Below the pieces are notes generated by a model that saw nothing but the letters and a program-made list of their open reading frames with translations, was not told the DNA's origin and made no database searches. From Cephalothrix simula (lineage: Eukaryota; Nemertea; Palaeonemertea; Archinemertea; Cephalotrichidae), in contig JAXIUW010131114.1 in assembly GCA_035591015.1 (NCBI GenBank), forward strand, positions 1-13,318: a DNA stretch of 13,318 nt, given 5' to 3'. Of the stretch, positions 1 through 13,250 are shown piece by piece. Numbering within the stretch: the first letter of the stretch is position 1; every line of letters starts with the position of its first letter. A program made the translations under genes and the position numbers.

Positions 1-256
1 CAGATTTCTGATTCAGGCATGCGCATACTGATTTTTAACACTGCGCATGCGCGCATCTCAGAAAGTAGCCAGGAAACATATTTTCTTTTTCCATATTTTA
101 CAATCATTATAGCACACTCATTCCATTCCCGAAAAAATAGGCCATGATATATTTTTAAAATCTTGTCCCATCTTGTCCCGTGGACGGTTTGACGCAATTC
201 ATAACAAGGTTCAGGATCCAAAGTAATAAAAATCTATTCACACCGGCAATATTTAC

Positions 257-4222
<3,966 letters not shown>

Positions 4223-4437
4223 TATAATACATGTACAGCAATTAGCAGGACACGGTTTAGGATCAAAAATTTTAAATTAAGAAATGAATAAACCCTCAAT
4301 AATTTAGCAATGATTTTACCAAGCATATCAAAAGAACGTATTATCAAAAAAGTCTATATTGATGTTTTAAGTAATGATTATTGATTAATCTTATTCTTCT
4401 TTGAAGTGCTTACTTATGCTGAAATTAAAAAATAAAA
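4223..4437. promoter_or_regulatory. Shared divergent promoter between PRMT7 and the BOD1-type gene
   Basis: This AT-rich interval separates the earliest PRMT7 start (minus strand) from the first ATG on the BOD1 side. It contains no coding signal and no transposon arms. The arrangement is that of a bidirectional promoter for two housekeeping genes. No convincing TATA box is placed at a sensible distance from either gene. The strongest motif is at its right edge, the YY1-like aaaATGGCGGCG around 4435..4446. Transcription starts are not determinable by eye. Confidence 0.6.
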
Positions 4438-4530
4438 ATGGCGGCGTCCGGGAGTAAAAAAAATTTTGACAAAGAAAAAAAGGAAATTTTTGCGATAATT
4501 ACTCTTTTTTTGAATCTAAGATTGTTTTAG
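4438..4530 (+). promoter_or_regulatory. Upstream ORF (30 codons) with YY1-like start in the BOD1 leader
   Basis: An ATG in good context (aaaATGGCG) opens a 30-codon frame starting MAASGSKK and ending at TAG 4528..4530, 14 bases before the probable BOD1 ATG at 4545 and in a different frame. If it is in the mRNA it would be met first by ribosomes and could reduce BOD1 translation. The same bases match the YY1 core AAnATGGCGGC that often sits just downstream of animal transcription starts, so it may be a DNA element and not a translated one. MAAS could instead be a real N-terminus joined to the BOD1 frame by unseen splicing or an assembly indel in the A-rich run. Confidence 0.5.
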
Positions 4531-4544
4531 AAAAGAAATTGAAT

Positions 4545-7500
4545 ATGGATAGAGATATGGCACACCTGCAGTCTGTGACTGCTATGGATATTAAAGGTGT
4601 TGTAGATCGTCTAAAATCACAGGGAATTTTTGACGAATTCAGAAAAGAATGCCTGGCTGATGTTGATACTAAGGTTAGTAATAAATGCTTTAAATTCCTA
4701 AACTTTCCCACCAAAAAATTGACTCCAATTGATAATCAGGTCGAGGGCCTGGCTTTGTTTCAGGCTCAGTGTATTATCGAGATCCGGTGTCTCGCTATCA
4801 ATCTATATTCAGTAATGAGTAAGTAATAATCACTCAGTAAACTTTCCATCGGCATCGACTATCAGTCACTGTGTTTGAATTGTGACACAGGGTCTTGATC
4901 AAGATACCCAGACTGCTAAGTTTGTATTTTCAGGTGAATTCACCATGCGCAGTTACGAAAAAATTAACCTGAAATTTGCTCCAAATTGTGTGCGCATTTT
5001 GACTCCATACCTTGCAAAATGTTATCAAATGTGGGCAAATCCTTCTTTAAATTCCGAAATGCACACATCAAAATCTGATCCTGCAGTTATGTCACTTATA
5101 AATCATGAAATTGGTCCCGACTCCTGAACAATCAATGGAAAATAAGTAAACTTTCGGGTTGTGCTGCTTATGACAAAAAAACCATCCTCGTTCCTAACTT
5201 TCTAGTAAATTCCTATTCATAATGAGGGGTATAAATATTATGTCGTGTATGAGGACGTACCTGAATTACTTCTCCTCTGTGTCCTTGGTTGCGTTATTTT
5301 ATCTTATTTTAGATAATCCCAGATATAGACTCGGGGGTCCCCCAAGTGCGTTCCTTTTAGGTTAACCAGCACCGGGATGAACCTGGGTGACCCCCAACTT
5401 CATCTACTCCGCGAGTAGGATAATATCGGAGAAGTGAAAACAAAATGGCGGCGAAATTTTGAAATAATTATTTTAGTCATTTTTATGGACTGATATGGAG
5501 CTAATTTAGCATGTTTAGATTGGGAAGGTTGTTTTTCGTTGATATAACTGTATTTTCTGTACTCATGTGCGCATTTATTCACCTAAAAATACTCGAAAGT
5601 GCGCAAATTCTACGTCAAAAATGTGTCACCGTGTGCATTTTTGGAACTTAGCAGTCTGGCAAGATACAAGCTTCGTTTTCGGATGGTAGTTTTAAAAATG
5701 GCTTGCTTATGATGCAATACTCTCACTCTGAAAGGATTACCGGTACACGATAATAGAATTTTCTGTCATAAATAAGTACGATTAATAAAGTGTATCGATC
5801 GTCATCATATAATTCATTTTTAAAAAGCCTGAAGAGTTTACTGCCCTAATCTTCAGAGTGAGTTGAAGCCTTAGGGGATGATTTGATTCAACTGAGATAA
5901 CTTGAAGTTGAACTTTAAGGAGTCGTCGGGAGTTGAGTCTCATTGGGTTGGGTTGAGAGTTATAAAATTCATATTGTTTAAGATTGTTTAAAGATGAGTA
6001 CCGGTATTTTGCTGAAATATCTTTATTGATCACCAGTGATCGATTATATACTGGGATGAGATTAAAGGCCCTCATAAACTAGCCCTGCTTAATAAGAGGC
6101 TTTTTTCTGCTGAGAGACCGTCACCCTACAAATAGGGCTGAGATGAAGGAGCCTGTGCCAAAACCAATCATGTTAAAATGTAGCTTGATAAAATGATATT
6201 GTTCTTTTTATGTGAAGGAAAATTTTGATTAATAAAAGGAAAAATTAATAAACCTCAGAACAAAACATCTATACAAACTAATCATTTATTGTAAACAAAT
6301 AAATAATATTCTACAATATTACATCATTAACATTTTTTAATAATAGTTGCCATTTATTATGCATAAATATGTAAAATTTATATTTATAGCAATACATATG
6401 AGGTAGTTAAAAATATCGACATTCTAGGCCCCAAAATGTATTTTACACAGTAACTGGCCTGTATACATAGCAATTGGCCAATCCGCTGGTAGCAGGCAAT
6501 ATTCGAAATATTAGTACTTTTCTTAGCTTTAATGGCTACATACTTTGAGAAAAAGGTAATGAATAAATATTACACAACACCAAAAATAACATTGAGTAGC
6601 ATGTTATCAGTTTATTCAAGTTCATACAATGTTTCAAGCTTTTATATTTTAAAAATATTAACCACACAAATTTTAAATCAAAACAAGGAATAAGAAAGAA
6701 AAGTCTTGAGAAAAGTACATTAATTTTTTATTTACATCGAAAATGATTATTTCATTCAGTCACAATTTCAATATTTTTTCTATTGGCACTCAATCCCCCC
6801 TTTTGTACGGTTAGATTTAATATGTTTTTTAAAGGAAAATTAATATTTGGCTTTGAACAACTCCCCGAAAGATTTCCCTTGAGAAAAAATATCGAAATTA
6901 TGATGGCTCCCCTGCCATAAATCGAGAAAATAATTTAACAGTGTGACCACAGGTAACAAAAATCAAATCTTGGAGTCAGGAAATTCCTCAAGAGTGATCA
7001 AAAATATGTCAAGAAAATGTCAGGCATGTCATAGAATTATGTTTCCTTGTTTCTGTGTCACCCTGTTAAAACATTACACAAATGGATGGAAAATTGGATG
7101 AGGCATCATAAAATGGTCAAATTTCGCCCTCCCGTCGAGATCTCCTAAAAGGGGCATGGGAACCCTTTAAGTAACCCTATACATTTTTGGAAAGAGCATG
7201 AAGCATGAAAAGTTACGCACAATGGGTGGGTTTTTTAAATTTTTTGCCCCACCTGGTACAAAATGTGAAAAAAATTCAAAAATAGAGTTTAAGTCCCACT
7301 TTTAGTGATTGGATATTAAAGGAAAACCCTGGATCGTTCGGGGTAGACCAAAATTAGCTACAATAAGTTGATTGGCATACAAAGCATAGTTCAAATTACC
7401 CAAATACTGGGTTCCTAGGTCCAACATTGCCACCACAGGAATAATTTATGTCCATGTACGACCTTTGACTGACACTCACAGCTTACCTAAGTTACTAAGA

Positions 7501-10500
7501 ACCCAAGATTTGCGTCATTTACTATATGCTTCATATGCCAAACAACCCATTGTAGGTAGTTTTGGTCTAACCTGAACGATTTTGGGTGTTCCCTTAACTT
7601 TCCACTAAAAGTGGTGGGAAATATTTAAAACCCCCATGGTGTGTAACTTTTCATAACCTTTCCAAAAATGTGTACGGTTTAGGGGTTCTGGTGCCCCTTC
7701 TAGGAGATCTTGACGGGGGTGAAAGTTTTACATTTCACAGTGCCCAATCCACCTTTTCCATCCATTTGTGTAAATAGGGGGAAGGTTACATTTATGAAAA
7801 GGTATGCATAGATTTTGTCATTAAATTTACAATAATAGCTTGAAAATACTAATCGACACAAAAATCAGCGTTGCAGTTTGGATGTGATGGAAAACAGTAT
7901 CAGACCCAGATGTACCTTCCCATTTATTACAAAGTTCACCATTGCAGCAGAGGTTGTTAACTGTATTTAGAGTAGGACCTGAACATGGGGCATTAGTAGG
8001 TTTACCACAGCTCGTCGTTGCACTTTGATTATTGTAATAAAGAGTAGTCTGAAAAAGAGACCATAAAACACAAAGATGCTCGTATTAAAACATACATAAA
8101 TATACAAATGATAGAAAAATTGGATGATCCAGGTACCGTAAAACATCAAGATAGAAGGTGCACCGGGAGGGCATTAAAAATGTTTACCCTTTCTGGTCGA
8201 GAGTGGTTGCGCAAAAGTGGATAAAAAGTGAAAAATAGACAAGGGCCCACTTTTTGTGGTCAGATGTTAAGGGCACTTCAAATCGTTCAGGTTATACTAG
8301 CATATAAAGCATGCTGAATGACGCAAATCATGGGTTCCTAATAATATCAGGTGGCCAGTGCCCAGTGGGGGTTAGCCAAAGGTCATATGATCCGTTATGA
8401 GCCTTGAAATAAATGATTCCAGAGGTGGCAGTTTTACGGTGCCTCATCCAATTTTTCCATCCATTTGTATACGTATTTACTTTCTCCATTAAAAAAAATG
8501 TTAATTGTAGATGGTGCATATGTACTTACAAGGCATGTCTGTGTTCCTGTTGCGCATTCCATTGTTTTCGTACATTCAGAATCTGATATTTGATCACACC
8601 AGTAACATTTGAATCCATTTACATTTTCAACTGAAAATTCAAAAGGTTGAAAATACATGTTTATGTATATCTATAGGAAATATAATTACTTATTACAATG
8701 GGTAACCATAAGAGAAAATGAGTTATTTCCCCAAATGTGGAGTGTGGACGCCAAAATTTAAAAATAAAGAGACATACACCGTATTATACTGGCACAAAAT
8801 TTTCTAAATCAAGGGGGTTTGGGACAAAAATAAGGTTGAAAAATTCTGATGTGACACATGTAAAATGTTACGATCGCATCTGAAAACATTTCATCCTGGA
8901 TTCAGCCTTAACTTTACATGTACTAGTATTTGAAAAGATATTGAGACATGTCGCATGTCGGTATGATAAAAATTAAAAATTCTGAAATGTTATACATACA
9001 TGAGATGATGGAAAAAGTGTTAAGAATAAAATGAAAATAGAAGGAAAAGATAAAATGATAAGACAATCAAGTAAATGGACATGGTAGCACAATCTGTCAT
9101 CCATGTCTGTAGAAATCTCCAAAATCCGTACGGAGGGGGAACGCCCACACCTGGGCCTACATTTACAGGTCCGGTTTCGAAACTACACTCAAAATTATTA
9201 GGAATCCTAACTCTCCACAACGGAAAACTATCATTTTGGCTCTCCAAAAATTCATTCAATATTCAAATCATTTTTACAATAACAATAACCAACCGAAGTA
9301 GTCGATTAAAATAATATTCTCCCGAAATTTGATTGGATGCGTTTACTCTATGTTGTACATAAATTTTCTTTGTTTGTTTTTTGTAAATACATTCTATATC
9401 CTCATGCACATACATATTGTACAGCACCATTCGAGCGGCACTTGATAAGTGGTATGTACTTTGGTGCTTATCGAATTTCCTTAAATAAATAAAGTTTAAA
9501 ATAAAATAAAATAAAAAATCAGTTCGGGTTAGTTTTCAAACCAAAAATGACTAGTTGTTGTTGTGTGATAGTTGTTTTTCGATCTATTTTTCCAGACTTT
9601 TTGGGTTCATAAGTCCAAAGCCTTGGGGGCCGTTTCGAAATCGAGGCTTTTCTAAAATGACAATAATAATTATATTGATATTGTCCGCTTGTACATGTAC
9701 AATCATATTTTCAGAGAATTTTTAATTATGAGCTTTGAAAAAATATAAATCATTTTCTTTGACTGAAATTTTGTTTAGAATAGAACTTATTTTTTCAAAT
9801 TTGTATTTCTTACGTGGCGTTACCCTGAATTAAGCAGGGATTAGTACTTAGGCTTCTATCACCGAATGCCCCTGTAGGGTGGTTACTAGGCGCCGTAGGC
9901 GGGGACTGCACCGCCCTTTGTAACATACACTCCTCACCTAGTCCCCGGGGCGGGGCAATAAAAAAAATTTAATCAGCGCCCGAAGAGCTCAGTGCACTTC
10001 ATAAGTGCTTACAGTGGCACCTTCCCTCTGGGATAAAATCCCCGACTCCATTTTCTATAAAAAATAGCGAACGTCGATGACATTTCACATAAGAGATCTT
10101 AACTATATGGTCTTTCCAGTGCAACACCTCTCTAGACATGTACAAAGATTATAAATCTTTAGTTGGGGACAAGTCCAAATGCACAATCTGACGCAACCCC
10201 GGGGGCGATGCAGTTCTAATGTTGCCTTATATTTCGCAGTCTCTCCTCCTGGGGGACATTCGGTGATGTGGTGCATATATTCTCCCTAACACTGGTCTTA
10301 GCGGAGTAGTACTCTAGTAGGATGAAAAATTATCTAGAATATCTTAAACCTCTACCAGGTACACAAGAATTCTTGAAACCGAGGGGTTAATCTCTCCCCG
10401 ATTTGTTGTGCAGTAATAAAGTATATAATTTGTAATAAAGTATTAATTTTAGTAATAATTTTGTAATAAATAATTATTATAATTATTATTACTTGGCTGT

Positions 10501-12697
10501 TCAGTAATAATCCGTAGTGATGTGCCCCTCGCTTGTAACTTTCACGGTATAAACCAATAATTGTTTGATTGATTCTACTATTATACAAAAAATGTATAAA
10601 TGTATCCAAATGTATATGTATAAGAGTTTAAGCATGGTTTTTTGGGTGCCATGCCGCCCCGAGTGCACTACTGCCTCGTATGACACCCAAAAAGCCATAT
10701 TATTACTCAGGGGCGTAGTGTCTTGGAAAAATATTCTGCTTATTCGGGCTTTCGTGCATCACCATTTTAAACTAAGCGTCCTAATGTAGACTCACAAAGA
10801 TAAAATTACTTAAATTCAGAAAGTGAGTGTTTTATTATATCATTATTATCACTCCTGTCTCGCCTGCGAGAATATATAAGACTGAATGCCACGTCGGCAA
10901 AATGCGCATTGATTTACAAAAAATAGTTCGGGCTCACAGTACCAATAATGTAGCTAGGGTGTTGCTGGTGCTGCAGATGCAACACCAGATGCAACACCTC
11001 AATTTGTTTTTGGAAAATGGGTTTCAGAAAACGTGCTGAGCTTGAGCTGAAACGTCTAAATCTGTAGCATATTTTAACATACAAAGTGGGTGGCCAAATA
11101 GTGGGTGGCCATTTGGCCACCCAGGCCCCCCTAAAAGTCCAAAAAATAGTGTCTTTTTGGGCCCTTTTTGGTAAATTATTGAAATTTTAATATGGTTTTT
11201 GGCTTTTTGGCCAACCAGTTGGGCCCCCTTAAATTAGCCTCTGTCTAAATCCGGTTTATTTCTACCATAGGGAGGGTCCGGTATAACTGTAACACAGCCA
11301 ACTAATTTGCAACACTGTAACACAAAAACTAGTATGAAGAGCTACGCCCATGTAATATAAATATTACTAATTTATGAAAACTGTTTACCCGCCTTGATCT
11401 ATGCTTTTTTAATCTGCTAAATAGATAACGATGGTGAATGATATAAAAATTGCGTACCTGTAATGCACATCAATAAGAAAGCTAATACTATTATTCCAGA
11501 CCCTTCCATGTTGAATAAAAATCCGTTGTAAAATTGTCAAATATAATATGCCTTTATTGATATACATGTACAGCAAGCAATACAGCAAAAAACCAGGTTC
11601 AACAGATATCACAAGCTTAGCGTTTTCATATTAACATAAAATCAATAGTGTACCAACTCGACTCATTGTAAGGGCTATCCTGGGCTATCGTTAAATATTG
11701 CTTTTACTCAGCTCAGCTGAGCTTATATAAGCTGATATTTTATCATAAAATAAATGTAGTGAAAGATGGATGGAAAAATTGGATGATGAGGTACCGTGAA
11801 ATGTAAAATTTCGCCCCCCCCCCGTCAAGATCTCCTAGAAGGTCCATCGGAACCCCTTAAGCCTATACATTTTTGGAAAGAGCATGTTTGGTCTAACCTG
11901 AATGATTCGGGGTGTTCCCTTAACATCCGACCACTAAAAGTGGGACTTACATGTAGTTTACTTTTTGCGCCACCACTCCCCACCAGGTGGGGCGAAAAAT
12001 TAAAAACCCTCCCATGGTGTGTAACTTTTCTTGCTCTTTCCAAAAATGCATAGAGTTAAGTGGTTCCGATGCCCCTTCTAGGAGATCTCGACAAGGGGGG
12101 GGGCGAAATTTTACATTTCACGGTATACCTCATCCAATTTTTCCATCCATGAGTTAGTAATTGGAAATAATATAATATGCGTGCTCAATTAGATTTTTAA
12201 AGCGTTTTACTGCCTAATCGATTGCATGCATGCTTTAACACTGAAAGTAACATTTTTTATATTGTTAAACGAGACACTTAAATCATTTTTCATCGACTAT
12301 GGCGCCCTTAGTGGAACAAAAATGAAACCGAAATTACTTGTAATTATTTTAGTAGCTAGGCCCCTCTTCCCTTCTATTTTTTCGTCCTACGGCATATCAC
12401 TTAAGTTTTCTACTTTTTATGGATTTATAATTTCTGACGCGCCTTCCTGCGCGTTTGAAGGGTACGGGTTCAATCCTTGGTCCGCCGAGTGCTCTCGGGG
12501 TTTAAATATTCCTTTGTATCAATTATATACGAATCACAGGTTTTACTCGAATGCTATCTGATTTTCTTTCAGCCTGCATATCAGAATTTAAGGCAGAGGG
12601 TCGAAGGTTACGTTACCAAGTTTTTAGAAAAACAAGTATGGAGTCAAGACCTAAACAAAAACAAATTAAGAGACAAATTGAGAAATCAGATCAATCA
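4545..12697 (+). CDS. BOD1/BOD1L1: BOD1/BOD1L1 family (Shg1 domain) protein, exons 1 and 2, 3' partial
   Basis: The BOD1/BOD1L1 family supports chromosome biorientation (PP2A regulation at kinetochores) and, through the Shg1-like domain, SETD1/COMPASS chromatin complexes and replication-fork protection. Exon 1 (4545..4673, 43 codons) encodes a short leader, then VVDRLKSQGIFDEF and RKECLADVDTK, ending at donor gttagt in phase 0. Exon 2 (12573..12697) follows acceptor tttctttcag, opens with PAYQNLRQRVEGYV, continues with LNKNKLRDKLRNQINQ, and ends after 41 codons plus two bases at donor gtaagt. Joined, they give the family hallmark ADVDTK-PAYQNLRQ. The leader lacks the long low-complexity N-terminus of the vertebrate proteins. 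The ATG at 4545 is the first in this frame after the stop at 4467..4469; 4557 is an alternative. LKSQG and LRQRV look slightly closer to BOD1L1 than BOD1, but the paralogue cannot be settled from this N-terminal part. Intron 1 is 7.9 kb and hosts an antisense gene. Confidence 0.92.
4882..5127 (+). other. Unrecognised short open frame in BOD1 intron 1
   Basis: An open frame ends at TGA 5125..5127. The first internal ATG is at 4945, giving 60 residues, and the run KFAPNCVRILTPYLAKCYQM (about residues 10-29 of that frame) looks less random than its neighbours. A plausible splice acceptor, tttgtattttcag, ends at 4933. Splicing BOD1 exon 1 (phase 0) to it would read a different frame with an early stop, so it is not a simple BOD1 cassette exon. 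No family recognised; it may be chance or the relic of another gene. Confidence 0.2.
5128..7073. other. Non-coding AT-rich stretch of BOD1 intron 1
   Basis: No convincing exon is seen on either strand. Notable bits are a GC-richer patch at about 5328..5420 with the palindrome GGGGGTCCCCC and a CTACTCcgcGAGTAG hairpin, then a second ATGGCGGCG motif at 5445. From 6200 to 6850 the sequence is strongly AT-rich with scattered AATAAA strings, without retrotransposon landmarks. Confidence 0.5.
7074..7773. mobile_element. Copy B of the MITE family: about 700 bp long-armed foldback
   Basis: This is the most complete copy. The left arm starts TTACACAAATGGATGG and the right arm ends with its complement. 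Complementarity continues through gtcgagatctcct, ggggca, acatttttggaaag, cgttc(a/g)gg and the segment gggttcctagg, over roughly 330 bases per arm with indels, so nearly the whole element folds on itself. A TA next to each terminus is compatible with a TA target site but does not prove it. It has no transposase. It lies just downstream of the Ly6 stop and probably supplies part of its 3' UTR. Confidence 0.8.
7827..11509 (-). CDS. Ly6/uPAR (three-finger) domain protein, secreted and probably GPI-anchored
   Basis: This is a complete small gene nested antisense in BOD1 intron 1. Exons are 11509..11458, 8630..8530 and 8048..7827, all with GT/AG junctions and matching phases (G|TT, then 0). The product has 124 residues. 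Residues 1-17, MEGSGIIVLAFLLMCIT, form a signal peptide. The domain has exactly ten cysteines (26, 29, 37, 43, 50, 65, 73, 85, 86, 91), opening with FKCYWC and closing with CCNGELCN, the Ly6/CD59/uPAR signature that makes a three-finger fold. After Asn92 comes a small polar stretch (GTSGSD, likely omega region 98-100), then a hydrophobic tail at 109-124, as expected for GPI attachment at the cell surface. The ligand is unknown; the family includes receptor modulators and complement, junction and neuronal regulators. Only an AT-rich 5' flank without a clear TATA box is seen. The stop lies about 54 bases from a MITE, so the 3' UTR probably contains MITE sequence. No AATAAA is obvious close to the stop. 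Confidence 0.9.
8101..8471. mobile_element. Copy C of the MITE family, inside Ly6 gene intron 2
   Basis: Left terminus tatacaaatgatagaaaaat and right terminus atttttccatccatttgtat are inverted. Next inward are GGTACCGTAAAAC on the left and GTTTTACGGTGCC on the right. Internal segments (gacgcaaatcatgggttcct, caaaggtcatatgatc) match copies B and E. It is 371 bp and occupies about 77 percent of the 481 bp intron between Ly6 exons 2 and 3, leaving splice sites intact. Confidence 0.8.
8636..9429. other. Ly6 intron 1 / BOD1 intron 1, mostly featureless
   Basis: AT-rich DNA with one GC-richer island at about 9125..9260. There both strands stay open for about 80 codons (plus 9075..9314, minus 9259..9020), which is more typical of stop-poor composition than of two genes. 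No splice-linked exon or domain is recognised. Confidence 0.4.
9430..9518 (+). mobile_element. Possible 3' tail of a non-LTR retrotransposon or SINE
   Basis: A small hairpin (GATAAG at 9444..9449 with CTTATC at 9467..9472) is followed by aataaataaag and then an (AAAAT)n run at 9498..9518. A terminal stem-loop with a short simple-repeat tail is a common LINE or SINE 3' end layout. No reverse-transcriptase or endonuclease coding is found upstream, so at most this is a 5'-truncated copy. Confidence 0.35.
9858..10267. mobile_element. Possible 410 bp inverted-repeat element, GC-richer than its surroundings
   Basis: ATCACCGAATG with following CCCC (9858..9877) recurs inverted at 10248..10267. Inside are further stems such as CGGGGACT with AGTCCCCG (about 9900..9950). 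The segment is clearly GC-richer than the flanking AT-rich DNA, supporting a separate origin. No open frame is worth naming and no target duplication is seen, so the limits are uncertain. Confidence 0.4.
10413..10492. repeat. AT-rich imperfect (GTAATAA)n tandem tract
   Basis: Units gtaataaagtat, gtaataaagtatt, gtaataatttt and gtaataaataatt follow one another and run into an (ATT)n/(TAA)n string. This is low-complexity sequence in Ly6 intron 1. Confidence 0.6.
10634..10698. repeat. Hairpin with 19 bp arms
   Basis: 10634..10652 (ATGGTTTTTTGGGTGCCAT) pairs with 10680..10698, matching at 17 of 19 positions. The 27-base loop contains its own CGAG/CTCG stem. It may be a small foldback element; no flanking duplication is seen. 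Confidence 0.5.
11086..11125. repeat. GGGTGGCCAAAT direct and inverted repeat
   Basis: GGGTGGCCAAAT is followed by GGGTGGCC and then by the exact inverse ATTTGGCCACCC. The next 100 bases are rich in GGCC, TTTTTGG and CCAAAAA strings. This is low-copy palindromic sequence without a recognised family. Confidence 0.45.
11766..12150. mobile_element. Copy D of the MITE family, upstream of the Ly6 gene
   Basis: Clean termini: ATGGATGGAAAAATTGGATG on the left, its complement ending TTTTTCCATCCAT on the right. Both arms then carry the GTGAAATGTAAAATTTCGCC segment and AGATCTCCTAGAAGG. It is 385 bp, with about 120 bp arms that are the best conserved in the window. The middle holds tggtctaacctgaatgatt and a CCACCAGGTGG patch shared with the other copies. 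Confidence 0.85.
12151..12572. other. End of BOD1 intron 1 before exon 2
   Basis: No supported gene. A long open frame crosses it (12226..12561, 111 codons) but shows no recognisable domain. The stretch ends in the pyrimidine tract and acceptor tttctttcag (12563..12572) that define exon 2 of the BOD1-type gene. Confidence 0.45.
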
Positions 12698-12972
12698 GTA
12701 AGTAATTTATTGCATAAAGTAGAACTGCACGCAATCATCTTTATGGTTTATCTGCATTTAGAAGGCGGTGCCAATACGCTCAGTGCCCCCTGGTCTCTTC
12801 TTAGTATAACATGTAGATAGTATGGCTTTTACATTGGACACTGGCAACCGGCTTTTATTTTTTATTGTCCTAACTTTCCTATTTAAATGTACATGCCGGA
12901 CACTGAACGCCGGCCGCCGGGGGACACTGCAAATCGTTACACCGGTATTATAGTTTATTTTATGGGATATGG

Positions 12973-13220
12973 TTTGGAAAATTGGATGATGCACCGTAAA
13001 GCATAAAAATTAATATCAAGCTTACTAAATCACCCAAATCTTGGATACTTATGGATATTAGGTAAACCATGGTGTTCAGTCAAAGGTCATATGATCTTTC
13101 AAATAAAAAAATCAAGATGCAATTTTGTACCCTGTTATTTAGGTTGTTGTGCTTGTTATACCAAAGAACCTTTTTGGTAGGTTTGGTCTAACCATAACGA
13201 CCCCAAAAAGTGTGACATAA
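12973..13220. mobile_element. Copy E of the MITE family, truncated
   Basis: It starts TTGGAAAATTGGATGATGCA and CACCGTAAAGC, then shares gtcaaaggtcatatgatc with copy C and ggtaggtttggtctaacc with copies B and D. No right terminus is present; the copy stops near the palindrome at 13251. It lies in BOD1 intron 2. Confidence 0.65.
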
Positions 13221-13250
13221 AGTCTAAAAGTCGTGTACATGTGTATTTTT

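Noticed and set aside
4674-4826. Read-through of BOD1 exon 1 to a stop at 4826
   Set aside because: The conserved ADVDTK-PAYQNL junction and donor gttagt show that this is intron; the read-through residues have no family resemblance.
8328-8519. 63-codon minus-strand frame near Ly6 exon 2
   Set aside because: Mostly MITE copy C sequence in another frame than the Ly6 exon.
11409-11612. 67-codon hydrophobic minus-strand frame
   Set aside because: Overlaps Ly6 exon 1 in a different frame; the signal-peptide frame splices in phase to the cysteine domain and this one does not.
11796-12053. Opposed 85- and 72-codon frames
   Set aside because: Both are translations of MITE copy D arms.
12467-12475. 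GGGTTCAATCC resembling a tRNA/SINE B box
   Set aside because: No A box at the right distance upstream and no cloverleaf could be drawn.
12226-12561. 111-codon open frame on the plus strand before BOD1 exon 2
   Set aside because: Longest frame in the window but no recognisable domain, ordinary intronic composition, and it ends just before the exon 2 acceptor. Likely chance.
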